34,566 nucleotides of DNA from Myceligenerans indicum (GCF_016742955.1 NZ_JABBYC010000048.1:1-34566), one strand, 5' to 3'. Positions 8,535 to 16,539 are shown, counted from the stretch's first letter. Program-made: numbers and translations. The notes: generated by a model from the letters alone, not told the origin.

Positions 8535-9491
8535 GTGAGCGCGTCCCGTCGCAGGAACCACCAGATCGCCGTGCTCGTGCTGGAAGGTGCGAAGCCTCTC
8601 GACGTCGGGATCCCGGCGCAGGTGTTCTCCCACCGGCCGAGCATGCCGTACGAGGTGCGGGTGTGCGGAGCTGCGCCCGGACTGGTCACCGGCGGCGACG
8701 GACTGTCCTACCACGTGGCCCAGGGCCTCGACGCGCTGGAACGCGCCGACACGGTGTTCGTCCCCGGCTACCGCGCGCCGGCCACCACCGCGCCACCAGG
8801 GGTCGTCGTGGACGCGTTGCGCGCCGCCCACGCGCGCGGAGCACGGCTCGCGGCCATCTCGACAGGCGCCTTCGCGCTCGCGGCCACCGGCCTGCTCGAC
8901 GGCAAGCGGGCCACGACGCACTGGCACTACACGGCGGCGCTGCGCGGACAGTACCCGCGCGTACAGGTGGACGGGAACGTGCTGTTCGTGGACGAGGGCG
9001 ACGTGCTCACCTCGGCGGGCGCCGCGTCGGGCATCGACCTGTGCCTGCATCTGGTGCGCCGTGACCACGGCGTGGGGCTCTCCAACGACGTCGCCCGCCG
9101 GCTGGTCGCGGCTCCCTACCGCAGCGGGGGACAGGCGCAGTACGTGCCGCGCAGCGTGCCCGAGCCGCTGGGTGACCTGTTCGCCGAGACGCGAGAGTGG
9201 GCGCTGACCCATCTCGCCGAGCCTCTGACCCTCGACGATCTCGCCCGCAACGCGCGCGTCTCGGCGCGCACCTTCTCCCGGCGTTTCGTGGCCGACACCG
9301 GCTACACGCCGATGCAGTGGGTGCTGCGCGCCCGGGTGGACCTGGCGCGCGAGCTGCTGGAGCGCACCGGCCTGGGCGTCGAGCAGATCGCGCACAAGGT
9401 GGGGCTCGGCACCGCGGCGAATCTGCGGCTGCACTTCCAGCGGATTCTCGGCACGTCCCCGACCGAGTACCGGCACACGTTCGCCCCCTGA
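8535..9491 (+). CDS. GlxA family transcriptional regulator (DJ-1/PfpI domain plus AraC-type HTH)
   Basis: The protein has 318 residues. Residues about 1-190 are a DJ-1/PfpI-like amidotransferase fold (QIAVLVLEGAKPLDVGIPAQVF, then AISTGAFALAATGLLDGKRATTHW). The nucleophile-elbow cysteine common in DJ-1 enzymes is a serine here, so it is a sensor domain and not an enzyme. Residues about 215-315 are an AraC-type double helix-turn-helix (TLDDLARNARVSARTFSRRFVADTGYTPMQWV, then IAHKVGLGTAANLRLHFQRILGTSPTEYR). GTG 8535 is chosen because the conserved domain follows directly and a -10 lies seven bases before it. Conspicuous direct repeats lie between this gene and GAPDH, making GAPDH its likely target. 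The effector is unknown. Confidence 0.9.
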   Translation: MSASRRRNHQIAVLVLEGAKPLDVGIPAQVFSHRPSMPYEVRVCGAAPGLVTGGDGLSYHVAQGLDALERADTVFVPGYRAPATTAPPGVVVDALRAAHARGARLAAISTGAFALAATGLLDGKRATTHWHYTAALRGQYPRVQVDGNVLFVDEGDVLTSAGAASGIDLCLHLVRRDHGVGLSNDVARRLVAAPYRSGGQAQYVPRSVPEPLGDLFAETREWALTHLAEPLTLDDLARNARVSARTFSRRFVADTGYTPMQWVLRARVDLARELLERTGLGVEQIAHKVGLGTAANLRLHFQRILGTSPTEYRHTFAP

Positions 9492-9501
9492 CGCCGCCGG
9501 T

Positions 9502-9559
9502 GGCGAGATCCTTGCGGTCAGTGGCGAAAGATCGGGCGTGATCCTTGCGGTCCATGGCG
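9502..9559 (+). promoter_or_regulatory. Two 25-bp direct repeats upstream of GAPDH (candidate AraC-type operator)
   Basis: Positions 9502-9526 and 9535-9559 match at 22 of 25 bases. The shared core GATCCTTGCGGTC is at 9507-9519 and 9540-9552. The period is 33 bp, about three helical turns, so both copies face the same side of the DNA. AraC-family regulators usually bind direct repeats. The adjoining GlxA-type gene and downstream GAPDH make this a likely activator site. Confidence 0.55.
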
Positions 9560-9620
9560 TTCGAGCCACTTTCGGTCGCGGGCCGGGCCGCCGAGCATGG
9601 AGGCGACGAAAGGAACCCCT

Positions 9621-10619
9621 ATGACTCGCATCGCCGTCAACGGATTCGGCCGCATCGGCCGCAACACCCTCCGCGCGCTGCTGGAGCGTGACAGCGACCT
9701 GGACGTGGTCGCGGTCAACGACCTCACCCCGCCGGAGACGCTCGCCCATCTGCTCAGGTACGACTCGGCGCTCGGCCGCCTCGGCCGCCCGGTGGAGGTC
9801 GACAGTGGCGACCTCCTGGTCGACGGCCGCCGCATCCGCGTGCTGGGCGAGCGCGAGCCCGCCAAGCTGCCGTGGGCCGAACTCGGCGTCGACATCGTGC
9901 TGGAGTCCACCGGCCGGTTCACCTCCGCGGAGGCGGCCCGTGCCCACCTCGACGCGGGCGCCCGCCGGGTGCTGGTCAGCGCCCCGTCCGCGGGCGCCGA
10001 CGTCACGCTCGCCTACGGCGTGAACACCGGCGCGTACGACCCGGCCCGGCACGTGATCGTCTCGAACGCCTCCTGCACCACGAACGCTCTGGCGCCCCTG
10101 GCCTCCGTCCTGGACGACCTGGCCGGCATCGAGCACGGCTTCATGACCACCGTGCACGCCTACACCCAGGAGCAGAACCTGCAGGACGGGCCTCATCGCG
10201 ACCTGCGCCGCGCCCGGGCCGCCGCGGTCAACATCGCGCCCACCACCACGGGAGCGGCCAAGGCGATCGGGCTGGTGCTGCCGAACCTCGACGGCAGGCT
10301 GTCGGGTGACTCCATCCGCGTGCCGGTGCCCGTGGGCTCCCTGGTGGAGCTCAACACGACCGTGTCCCGCGAGGTCACCCGCGAGGAGGTCCTCGCGGCC
10401 TACCGCGCCGCGGCCGACGGCGCTCTCCGGGGCATCCTCGACTACACGGACGAGCCGCTGGTCTCCAGCGACATCACCGGTCACCCGGCCTCGGCGATCT
10501 TCGACGCGGCGCTGGTGCGTGCCGAGGGGCGGCACGTGAAGGTCGTGGCCTGGTACGACAACGAGTGGGGCTTCTCGAACCGCGTGATCGACACGCTGGA
10601 ACTCCTCGCCCGCGGCTGA
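9621..10619 (+). CDS. gap: Type I glyceraldehyde-3-phosphate dehydrogenase
   Basis: This enzyme converts glyceraldehyde 3-phosphate, phosphate and NAD+ to 1,3-bisphosphoglycerate in glycolysis. The 332 residues start with the NAD-binding signature TRIAVNGFGRIGRNTL. The acidic residue that favours NAD over NADP appears in VAVNDLTPPETLAHLLRYDS. The catalytic cysteine is Cys152 in SNASCTTNALAP, and the catalytic histidine is in TTVHAYTQEQ. The C-terminus WYDNEWGFSNRVIDTLELL is typical. ATG 9621 has AAAGGA seven bases upstream; an in-frame ATG at 9597 would add a non-conserved tail. The gene stands alone and is not in the usual gap-pgk-tpi cluster, so it is probably a second paralogue under the control of the neighbouring GlxA-type regulator. 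Confidence 0.95.
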   Translation: MTRIAVNGFGRIGRNTLRALLERDSDLDVVAVNDLTPPETLAHLLRYDSALGRLGRPVEVDSGDLLVDGRRIRVLGEREPAKLPWAELGVDIVLESTGRFTSAEAARAHLDAGARRVLVSAPSAGADVTLAYGVNTGAYDPARHVIVSNASCTTNALAPLASVLDDLAGIEHGFMTTVHAYTQEQNLQDGPHRDLRRARAAAVNIAPTTTGAAKAIGLVLPNLDGRLSGDSIRVPVPVGSLVELNTTVSREVTREEVLAAYRAAADGALRGILDYTDEPLVSSDITGHPASAIFDAALVRAEGRHVKVVAWYDNEWGFSNRVIDTLELLARG

Positions 10620-10641
10620 GCCGTCAGGGGCGGGAAGCCGT

Positions 10642-10661
10642 TCCTCGGCGGAGCGCCGGGA
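10642..10661. terminator. Hairpin between convergent GAPDH and split-barrel genes
   Basis: CGGCG (10646-10650) pairs with CGCCG (10654-10658) around a three-base loop. After one bulged T, a further TCC/GGA pairing follows. It is compact, has no T-run, and sits between two convergent stop codons, where a shared terminator is expected. Confidence 0.35.
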
Positions 10662-10670
10662 CGATCGCGA

Positions 10671-11198
10671 TCAGAAGTTCCAGCGCATCGCGCCGAAGGG
10701 AGCGGTGGTCGCGACCAGGTGCGCCGACGTCGTGGCGACGCGGTAGACATGCCACGGCGGCGCACCTGCCGACTGCGCACTGTACGGGGCGGTGAGCGCG
10801 GTCCCGGACTCGTCCGGCTCGCACGGCCATCCGCCGGCCGCGTTCCACCGCCGTGACATGTCGGCGACGATCTCCGGATCGGTGACCTCCTCGGCTTGTC
10901 CCTCCACGACGAGGTCGAACTCCGGGACGGAGACCGACGCCGTCACGCGCGGATCACGCGCCAGGTTGTGACCGCGCCGGGTGTTCCGTCCGGTGGTGAA
11001 CCAGACCGCGTCCTCGTGCCAGAGCGCTCCGAGCGCGTTCGTGTGCGGGCTGCCGTCCGCGTTGAGCGTGGTGAGCCACCAGGTGTACCGGCCGGGGCCG
11101 CCGGCGCCGGGTGCCGTGGCCGCACGGACCTGGGTCCGCACGAGGTCCCAGTCCATCTCCGGTGCGTCGTACCGTGTCGCGAGGTTGTGAGAGTCCAT
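10671..11198 (-). CDS. Pyridoxamine 5'-phosphate oxidase-like (FMN/F420 split-barrel) protein
   Basis: The protein has 175 residues. The fold is recognised from YTWWLTTLNADGSPHTNALGALW, FTTGRNTRRGHNLARDPRVTASV and the C-terminal WHVYRV...FGAMRWNF, a layout typical of small actinobacterial split-barrel flavin or F420 binding proteins. Members reduce diverse substrates or degrade biliverdin or heme; no substrate can be assigned. The preferred start is ATG 11196-11198 (MDSHNLATRY), and a second ATG 11 codons upstream at 11231 is possible. Neither has a strong ribosome-binding site. It converges on GAPDH with 51 bp between stops and diverges from the esterase genes. Confidence 0.8.
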   Translation of the reverse strand: MDSHNLATRYDAPEMDWDLVRTQVRAATAPGAGGPGRYTWWLTTLNADGSPHTNALGALWHEDAVWFTTGRNTRRGHNLARDPRVTASVSVPEFDLVVEGQAEEVTDPEIVADMSRRWNAAGGWPCEPDESGTALTAPYSAQSAGAPPWHVYRVATTSAHLVATTAPFGAMRWNF

Positions 11199-11250
11199 GA
11201 ACGATTGACGCCGCCGCCGGGCGGAACTCATCGGACGGTCGGGCCGCCGG

Positions 11251-11335
11251 CGGTGAAACGATGAGGACGGGCACCGAACCCTTGACTTCATCGATGTACG
11301 AGCTATCGTGAACCGGCGATTGTATCGTTTCACCG
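11251..11335 (+). promoter_or_regulatory. Promoter of the lectin-esterase gene flanked by a perfect 12-bp inverted repeat
   Basis: CGGTGAAACGAT (11251-11262) and its exact reverse complement ATCGTTTCACCG (11324-11335) flank a promoter. The -35 is TTGACT (11282-11287) and, after 16 bases, the -10 is TATCGT (11304-11309). GTGAAACG resembles half-sites of LacI-family sugar repressors. The two arms bracket the polymerase site, as expected for repression by looping or double occupancy. The regulator is not in the window. Confidence 0.5.
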
Positions 11336-11364
11336 CATTCTCGACGACGAGATCGGAGTGACTG

Positions 11365-12852
11365 TTGCGCTCTCTTTCCTCCCGCCGCAAGAACCCCCTG
11401 CGATGGATCGCCGCCACCCTCGGCGCGCTCCTCGTCACGGCGGTTCTGCCCGGCGTCACCGCCCCGGCCGTCGCGGCCGTCGATCCCGGCACCTGGTACG
11501 CAGTCGTCAACGAGCACTCCGGGCTCGCGATCGACATCGAGGGCCGTTCGACGGCGAACGGCGCCCAGGCCCTCCTGTGGACCCGCACCGACGCGACCAA
11601 CCAGCAGTTCCGGTTCGTCGACGCCGGAAACGGCTACCACACCATCGAGGCCCGCCACAGCGGCCAGGTCCTCGACGTCTACGCGAAGAGCACCGAGAAC
11701 GGCGCCGACATCGTCCAGTGGCCCGCAAACGGCGGCACCAACCAGCAATGGCAGCTGAACGAGCAGTCCGACGGCTCCTACGAGATCGTCAACCGCAACT
11801 CCGGCAAGGCCTTGGACAACTGGGAGTGGGCGACCGATCCCGGCAGCCGCGTCTCCCAGTACGACCGCAACGGCCTGGCGGCGCAGCGCTGGCGCCTGGT
11901 CCCCGTCGGGGGCGGCGGCCAGGCGGGCGACGGGTCGGTCTCGGACCCGAACCTCCAGTACCACGGCCGCTGGGCCGCCGACGGCTCCTGGCGCACCATG
12001 GGCTGGGCCGGCGGCTACGTCGAGGCCGCCTTCACCGGCGCCTCGATCGGCGTCCACCTGCGGGACACCATCGACCTGTACTACTCGGTCGACGGCGCAC
12101 CCGAGCAGTGGCGGCGAGGCGTCTCGGGCGACGTCACCGTCGCCTCGGGCCTCGGCGCAGGCACGCACACCGTCCGTATCGGGTTCCGCGAGCGCGCCGG
12201 GTCGTACACCGGCGACGCGGCGTTCGGCGGGTTCGACCTCGCCCCGGGCGGCGCGACGACGTCGACCGCGCGCCCGGCGGACTTCATCGAGTTCATCGGC
12301 GACTCGATCACCGTGGGCCAGCCCAACGGCGACCGTCCCTTCACGGCCTATCCCTACCTGGTCGGCGAGACGCTGGGCGCGGGCCACGCCCAGGTGGCCC
12401 AGGGCGGCGCCTGCCTGGTCAGCACCGCCGACGGCTGCTACGGGATGATGGACTGGTTCCGCCGCTCCTCGGCCTTTGCGGACCACGACGACTGGGACTT
12501 CGCCACCCACCAGGCCACCGCCGTCGTCATCAACCTGGGCACCAACGACGTCGGCCACGGCGTCTCCACCCCCGAGTTCCGGCAGAACTACGTCGTGCTG
12601 CTGGAGCGGGTCCGCCAGGCCTACCCGGACGCCGAGATCTTCGCGATGGGCGTCTTCCGCAACCGGTACGTGACCGAGACGCGCGACGCGGTCCAGACAC
12701 GTGTCGACGCCGGCGACGCCAAGGTGCACTTCGTCGACACGAGCGGCTGGGTCGATCCGGCCACCGACACCCACGACAACGTCCACCCGACCGACGCCGG
12801 GCACCGGAAGATCGCCGACCTGCTCGCCCCGATACTCGACCGCTACCTCTGA
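11365..12852 (+). CDS. Secreted carbohydrate esterase: Sec signal, ricin-type lectin domain, CE2-like jelly roll and SGNH hydrolase
   Basis: The protein has 495 residues. Residues 1-38 are a Sec signal peptide (basic MRSLSSRRKNPLRW, hydrophobic core, cleavage near AVAA). Residues about 40-190 are a ricin B-type beta-trefoil with repeated NQQFRF, NQQWQL and AQRWRL units. Residues about 200-300 look like the jelly roll that precedes the catalytic domain in CE2 acetyl esterases. Residues about 305-495 are an SGNH hydrolase with GDSITVG (nucleophile Ser), GTNDVG, and DNVHPTDAGH (Asp/His). It probably deacetylates plant polysaccharides outside the cell. The start is TTG 11365, chosen because GGAG lies six bases upstream and the signal peptide begins there. 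The lectin domain is closely related to that of the next gene, down to identical nucleotide blocks. Confidence 0.85.
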   Translation: MRSLSSRRKNPLRWIAATLGALLVTAVLPGVTAPAVAAVDPGTWYAVVNEHSGLAIDIEGRSTANGAQALLWTRTDATNQQFRFVDAGNGYHTIEARHSGQVLDVYAKSTENGADIVQWPANGGTNQQWQLNEQSDGSYEIVNRNSGKALDNWEWATDPGSRVSQYDRNGLAAQRWRLVPVGGGGQAGDGSVSDPNLQYHGRWAADGSWRTMGWAGGYVEAAFTGASIGVHLRDTIDLYYSVDGAPEQWRRGVSGDVTVASGLGAGTHTVRIGFRERAGSYTGDAAFGGFDLAPGGATTSTARPADFIEFIGDSITVGQPNGDRPFTAYPYLVGETLGAGHAQVAQGGACLVSTADGCYGMMDWFRRSSAFADHDDWDFATHQATAVVINLGTNDVGHGVSTPEFRQNYVVLLERVRQAYPDAEIFAMGVFRNRYVTETRDAVQTRVDAGDAKVHFVDTSGWVDPATDTHDNVHPTDAGHRKIADLLAPILDRYL

Positions 12853-12872
12853 CGTCCCGCGCCGGAGCATCC

Positions 12873-12893
12873 ACGGCGTGCGGGCCACGCCGT
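12873..12893. terminator. Hairpin after the first esterase gene
   Basis: ACGGCGTG (12873-12880) pairs perfectly with CACGCCGT (12886-12893) around a five-base loop, 20 bp past the stop codon. There is no T-run, which is common in high-GC genomes. Confidence 0.45.
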
Positions 12894-12902
12894 CCTGGTC
12901 GG

Positions 12903-12916
12903 TGGTAGCGCTCGCA
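12903..12916. promoter_or_regulatory. CelR/CebR-like operator
   Basis: TGGTAGCGCTCGCA matches the cellulose-utilisation operator TGGGAGCGCTCCCA of actinobacterial CelR/CebR repressors at 12 of 14 positions. It lies 61 bp before the next esterase start, after the previous gene's hairpin. The match is inexact and is a prediction only. Confidence 0.4.
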
Positions 12917-12977
12917 CGGACCGAGACGGCGTGGCCGGCGCCCACCCGAGCCTGCCACTGACACCCCTGGAGCACAG

Positions 12978-14225
12978 ATGCGCACTCCCGACAGCCCCGG
13001 CCCGCTCACGGCCGGAATCACCCGCAGATCCCTGTTCGGTCTCGCGGCAGGGGCCGCGGCCGCGACCGGCGGCCTTCTCACGGCGTCGCCGGCGCACGCG
13101 GCGTTCCGCACCGGCACCTGGTACGTCCTGCAGTCACGCCACTCCGGCCTGGTCCTCGACGTCGAGGGAAGGTCCACGTCGGCGGGCGCGATGCTGGTGC
13201 AGTGGGACCGCGGCGACGCCGCCAACCAGCAGTTCCGGTTCGTCGACGCCGGCGGCGGCTACCACCGCATCGAGGCCCGGCACAGCGGCCTGGTCCTCGA
13301 CGTCTACGCGAAGAGCACGGCGAACGGAGCCGACGTCGTCCAGTGGAGCGAGACCGGCGGCGCCAACCAGCAGTGGCAGATCGTCGACGACGGCACCTAC
13401 CTGCGATTCGTCAACCGCAACTCCGGCAAGGCCCTCGACCTGTGGGAGTGGTCCACCACGCCCGGGGACCGCGTCTCGCAGTACGACTCCACCGGAGCCG
13501 CCAACCAGCAGTGGCGCCCGATCCCCGTGGACGAACCACCGGCGGACGGCACCCCGACTCTCTACATCGCCTCGGACTCGACCGCCCAGACCTACGACGC
13601 GGGCCGCTACCCGCAGATGGGCTGGGGCCAGAAGCTCGCGGGCTACTTCGATGCGAGCACGACGGTGGCGAACCACGCCATCGGCGGACGCTCCTCGCGC
13701 TCGTTCGTCGAGCAGGGGCGGCTGGACGCCATCCTCGACGTCATCGGGCCGGGCGACTACCTGCTGGTCCAGTTCGGGCACAACGACGCCGGCGCGGGCA
13801 ACCCTGAGCGATACACCTCGCCCGCCGACTACAAGCGGTACCTGCGCGACGACTACATGGCCGGAGCCACCGCCCGCGGCGCCACACCGATCCTGCTCAC
13901 CCCGGTCTCCCGGCGCGACCACGACTCCGACGGCCGGTTCCGGGTCTCGTTCCCCGACTACGTCGACAAGGTGTACGAACTGGTCGACGAGACCGGCGTC
14001 GCGATGATCGACCTGTCGGCCCGCTCGCGCGCCTACCTCGACTCGATCGGTCCCGAGGCGGCCAAGGACGTGTTCCTGCACCTGGACCCGGGCCAGTACC
14101 CGGCCTTCCCCGACGGCGTCATGGACGACACGCACTTCCAGGAGTACGGCGCCGACCAGATGGCACGGCTCGTCGCCGAGGGCGCGGCGGTGCTGCCGCT
14201 GCCGATCGCGGACCACGTGCGATAG
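12978..14225 (+). CDS. Secreted rhamnogalacturonan acetylesterase-like protein: Tat signal, ricin-type lectin, SGNH (CE12-like) domain
   Basis: The protein has 415 residues. A twin-arginine signal (TRRSLFGLAAGAAAATGG, cleavage near ASPAHA, about residue 40) indicates export in folded form. Residues about 43-185 are a ricin-type beta-trefoil with NQQFRF and two NQQW motifs. Residues about 195-410 are an SGNH esterase of the rhamnogalacturonan acetylesterase type: ASDSTAQTY (nucleophile Ser), GGRSSRSF, FGHNDAG, and DDTHFQEYGA (Asp/His). The enzyme should remove acetyl groups from pectin rhamnogalacturonan. ATG 12978 has GGAG upstream. It follows the Sec-exported esterase by 125 bp and shares nearly identical lectin sequence, so the pair probably arose by duplication of the lectin module joined to different esterases. 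Confidence 0.87.
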   Translation: MRTPDSPGPLTAGITRRSLFGLAAGAAAATGGLLTASPAHAAFRTGTWYVLQSRHSGLVLDVEGRSTSAGAMLVQWDRGDAANQQFRFVDAGGGYHRIEARHSGLVLDVYAKSTANGADVVQWSETGGANQQWQIVDDGTYLRFVNRNSGKALDLWEWSTTPGDRVSQYDSTGAANQQWRPIPVDEPPADGTPTLYIASDSTAQTYDAGRYPQMGWGQKLAGYFDASTTVANHAIGGRSSRSFVEQGRLDAILDVIGPGDYLLVQFGHNDAGAGNPERYTSPADYKRYLRDDYMAGATARGATPILLTPVSRRDHDSDGRFRVSFPDYVDKVYELVDETGVAMIDLSARSRAYLDSIGPEAAKDVFLHLDPGQYPAFPDGVMDDTHFQEYGADQMARLVAEGAAVLPLPIADHVR

Positions 14226-14271
14226 CGCGTGCCGGGGCCGGCCGTGCCCAGGTGGCCGGCCCTCGGGGGCT

Positions 14272-14277
14272 ACCGTG
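14272..14277 (+). promoter_or_regulatory. -10 element for leaderless MBL-fold gene
   Basis: TACCGT lies five bases before GTG 14283, with no ribosome-binding site between. This fits a leaderless transcript. Confidence 0.4.
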
Positions 14278-14282
14278 TCGGG

Positions 14283-15125
14283 GTGACCTTCACCGAGGTC
14301 GCCGCCGGCGTCCTGGTCCGCACCAGCCGGCGGATGAGCACGACCACGACCCTGGTGCTGGGCCCGGACGCCGGCGGGCGGTCCGGGCCCGCGGCGGCCC
14401 GCGGGCGGCCCGCGCTCCTGGTCGACCCGGCGTGGGACCCGGACGAGCTGAACGCGATCGGCGCCGACGTCGGGTCCCTGGGCGCCGAGGTGACGGCCGG
14501 GCTCGCCACCCACGCCCACCACGACCATCTGCTCTGGCACCCGGCGTACGGTCCCGGCGTGGTGCGGTGGGCGTCATCGGGCACGGCTGCCGTGGTCGCC
14601 CGCCGCCGGCGCGACCTGCTCCGCGAGCTCGACGACGACGCCGTGGCCCCCTACCCGGACGCCGTGCGCGCGCTCTTCGGCCGGGTGACCGCTCTGCCCG
14701 GCGGCGACCGCCCCCACCGGACACGGATCCCCGACCCGCACGGCAGGCTCCCGCGCCACGAGGTGGTGATCCACGACGCCCACGCCCCCGGTCACAGCGC
14801 CCTGTGGCTGCCCGGCGTCAAGGTCCTGGTGGCGGGGGACATGCTCAGCGATCTGGAGATCCCGCTGCCGTTCGACCCGGACGACGTCGACGCCTACCTG
14901 GCCGGCCTCGACCGTCTCGAACCCTACGTCCGCGCCGCCACCGTGCTCGTCCCGGGCCACGGGACGCCGTCGGACACGCCGCTGAGGCGGCTCGACGCGG
15001 ACCGGCGCTACCTCGACGCCGTCCTGCGCGGACGCACCCGGGACGACCCCCGGCTGGCCAACCTCGGCATGGCCGAGGAACACGCCCGTGTCCTGCGGAT
15101 CGTCGCGGCCCGGACCCGATCCTGA
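14283..15125 (+). CDS. MBL-fold metallo-hydrolase
   Basis: The protein has 280 residues from GTG 14283. The metal-binding signature THAHHDH supplies His77, His79, Asp81 and His82. Further ligands are in DAHAPGHSALWL, VLVAGDMLSD and VPGHGTPSD, so a dinuclear zinc or iron site looks complete. The family spans glyoxalase II, lactonases, phosphodiesterases and lactamase-like hydrolases; no substrate can be assigned. An in-frame ATG further upstream at 14229 would add a non-conserved extension, and the -10-like hexamer at 14272 supports the GTG. It begins 57 bp after the Tat-exported esterase and reads in the same direction. Confidence 0.85.
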   Translation: MTFTEVAAGVLVRTSRRMSTTTTLVLGPDAGGRSGPAAARGRPALLVDPAWDPDELNAIGADVGSLGAEVTAGLATHAHHDHLLWHPAYGPGVVRWASSGTAAVVARRRRDLLRELDDDAVAPYPDAVRALFGRVTALPGGDRPHRTRIPDPHGRLPRHEVVIHDAHAPGHSALWLPGVKVLVAGDMLSDLEIPLPFDPDDVDAYLAGLDRLEPYVRAATVLVPGHGTPSDTPLRRLDADRRYLDAVLRGRTRDDPRLANLGMAEEHARVLRIVAARTRS

Positions 15126-15212
15126 AGCCCGCCGGGCCGCGGAACGGCCCGGGCGGAGCCCACCGCGGCCCGCGCCGGTTGCGGACGGTCGCGCGGCCCG
15201 ATGAGATGAAGC

Positions 15213-16061
15213 ATGCGCACGAACCAGCATCCGACCATCGCGATCACCGGCTCCACCGGACACATCGGTGGCGGTGTCGTGGAGCATCTGCGCGGCTCCG
15301 GTCTCCCGCTTCGCCTCGTCGTGCGGGACGCGGGGCGTGCCCCCGCCGGTGCCGGCGACGTCGTGGAGGCCCCCTACGGGGACCGTGCCGCCGCGACCGA
15401 GGCGCTGCGCGGGGCCGGGGTGCTGTTCATGGTGTCCGCGTCCGAGAGCGCCGACCGGCTGGAGCAGCATCTGACGTTCATCGACGCCGCGGCCGCCGCG
15501 GGCGTGCGGCATGTGGTCTACACCTCGTTCCTCGGCGCCGGCCCGCACGCCACGTTCACGCTGGCCCGGACCCACTGGGCCACGGAGCAGCACCTGCGCG
15601 CCTCGTCGATGAGCTGGACGTTCCTGCGCAACTCGTTCTACCTCGACGTCTTCCCGCTCTTCGCCGGGCAGGAGGGCGTCATCCGCGGGCCCGGCGGTGA
15701 CGGCCGGGTGGGAGCCGTCGCGCGGGCGGACGTGGCGCGCGTGGCCGCCACCATCCTGGCCGACGCCAGCGTGCACGAGGGCCGGACGTACGACCTCACG
15801 GGGCCCCAGGCGCTCACGCTCGCGGAGATGGCTCGCGTGATCGCACAGGAGACGGGCCGGGCGACCGCCTATCACGACGAGACCCTCGAGGAGGCCTATG
15901 CCTCCCGCCAGACCTACGGTGCGCCGGACTGGCAGGTCGAGGCGTGGGTGTCGACGTACACCGCCATCGCGGCCGGTGAGCTCGACGTGGTGACCGACAC
16001 CGTCGAGCGGCTCACCGGCACCCCGCCGATGAGCCTGGCCGACGTGCTCCGCTCGGCGTGA
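15213..16061 (+). CDS. NmrA-like NAD(P)-binding protein (atypical SDR)
   Basis: The protein has 282 residues. The N-terminal Rossmann signature is TIAITGSTGHIGGGVVEHL. Later landmarks are VVYTSFLGAGPHATFTLAR and WTFLRNSFYLD, which match the NmrA/atypical short-chain dehydrogenase group often annotated as SDR family oxidoreductase or NAD(P)H quinone reductase (QorB-like). The canonical YxxxK catalytic motif is not seen, so it may be a redox sensor rather than a dehydrogenase. It converges on the DUF1772 gene with only 12 bp between stop codons. No clear ribosome-binding site precedes ATG 15213. Confidence 0.85.
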   Translation: MRTNQHPTIAITGSTGHIGGGVVEHLRGSGLPLRLVVRDAGRAPAGAGDVVEAPYGDRAAATEALRGAGVLFMVSASESADRLEQHLTFIDAAAAAGVRHVVYTSFLGAGPHATFTLARTHWATEQHLRASSMSWTFLRNSFYLDVFPLFAGQEGVIRGPGGDGRVGAVARADVARVAATILADASVHEGRTYDLTGPQALTLAEMARVIAQETGRATAYHDETLEEAYASRQTYGAPDWQVEAWVSTYTAIAAGELDVVTDTVERLTGTPPMSLADVLRSA

Positions 16062-16073
16062 CGGGGCGCCGCG

Positions 16074-16526
16074 TCAGAGCAGGCCGCCCGTCGCCAGCAC
16101 GGCGGCGGCCGTCGCGGCGAGGGTCCGCACGTGGTTCCAGGCCGTCCAGCGACGGTGGTAGCCGCGCCAGCCGGAGGCCTTGTCGGTGGCGGCCAGGAGG
16201 CGGTTGTTCAGCGGCACGTTGGCGGCGACCGTGACGCCGACCGTACCCACCAGGTAGACCACGGCCGCCGCCAGGACCCAGGCCGCGCGGCCGTCCCCGG
16301 CGACGAGCCCGAGGACGCCGGCGGCGGCCGTGACCAGGAGCGCCCCGAAGAACACGCTCATGAACGCGGGACGCACCGCGGTGTCGTTGATCCCGGTCAT
16401 CGCCTCGCCCGCGGCCGGGTCGCCCGCACGGTCGAGGCCGCTCATGACGAACGACGAGAAGGCGAAGAAGACCCCGGCCGACAGCCCCAGCAGGGCCACG
16501 GACGCGACGGTGAGCACCGTGTACAT
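16074..16526 (-). CDS. DUF1772 (anthrone oxygenase-like) membrane protein
   Basis: The protein has 150 residues with about four hydrophobic segments: VLTVASVALLGLSAGVFFAF, PAFMSVFFGALLVTAAAGVL, AAWVLAAAVVYLVGTVGV and the C-terminal TLAATAAAVLATGGLL. The motifs NVPLNNRL and WTAWNHVRT are the hallmark of DUF1772/anthrone oxygenase family proteins. Its enzymatic activity in bacteria is not established. ATG 16526 is preceded, at a distance of seven bases on the minus strand, by TAGCGT, so it can be read from its own leaderless promoter besides read-through from upstream. It is the last gene of the four-gene minus-strand cluster. Confidence 0.85.
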   Translation of the reverse strand: MYTVLTVASVALLGLSAGVFFAFSSFVMSGLDRAGDPAAGEAMTGINDTAVRPAFMSVFFGALLVTAAAGVLGLVAGDGRAAWVLAAAVVYLVGTVGVTVAANVPLNNRLLAATDKASGWRGYHRRWTAWNHVRTLAATAAAVLATGGLL

Positions 16527-16533
16527 GGGCGTC

Positions 16534-16539
16534 ACGCTA
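16534..16539 (-). promoter_or_regulatory. -10 element for leaderless DUF1772 gene, overlapping the upstream stop codon
   Basis: On the minus strand TAGCGT is followed by seven bases and ATG 16526. Its first three bases (16539-16537) are the TAG stop codon of the membrane protein gene. Confidence 0.45.
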
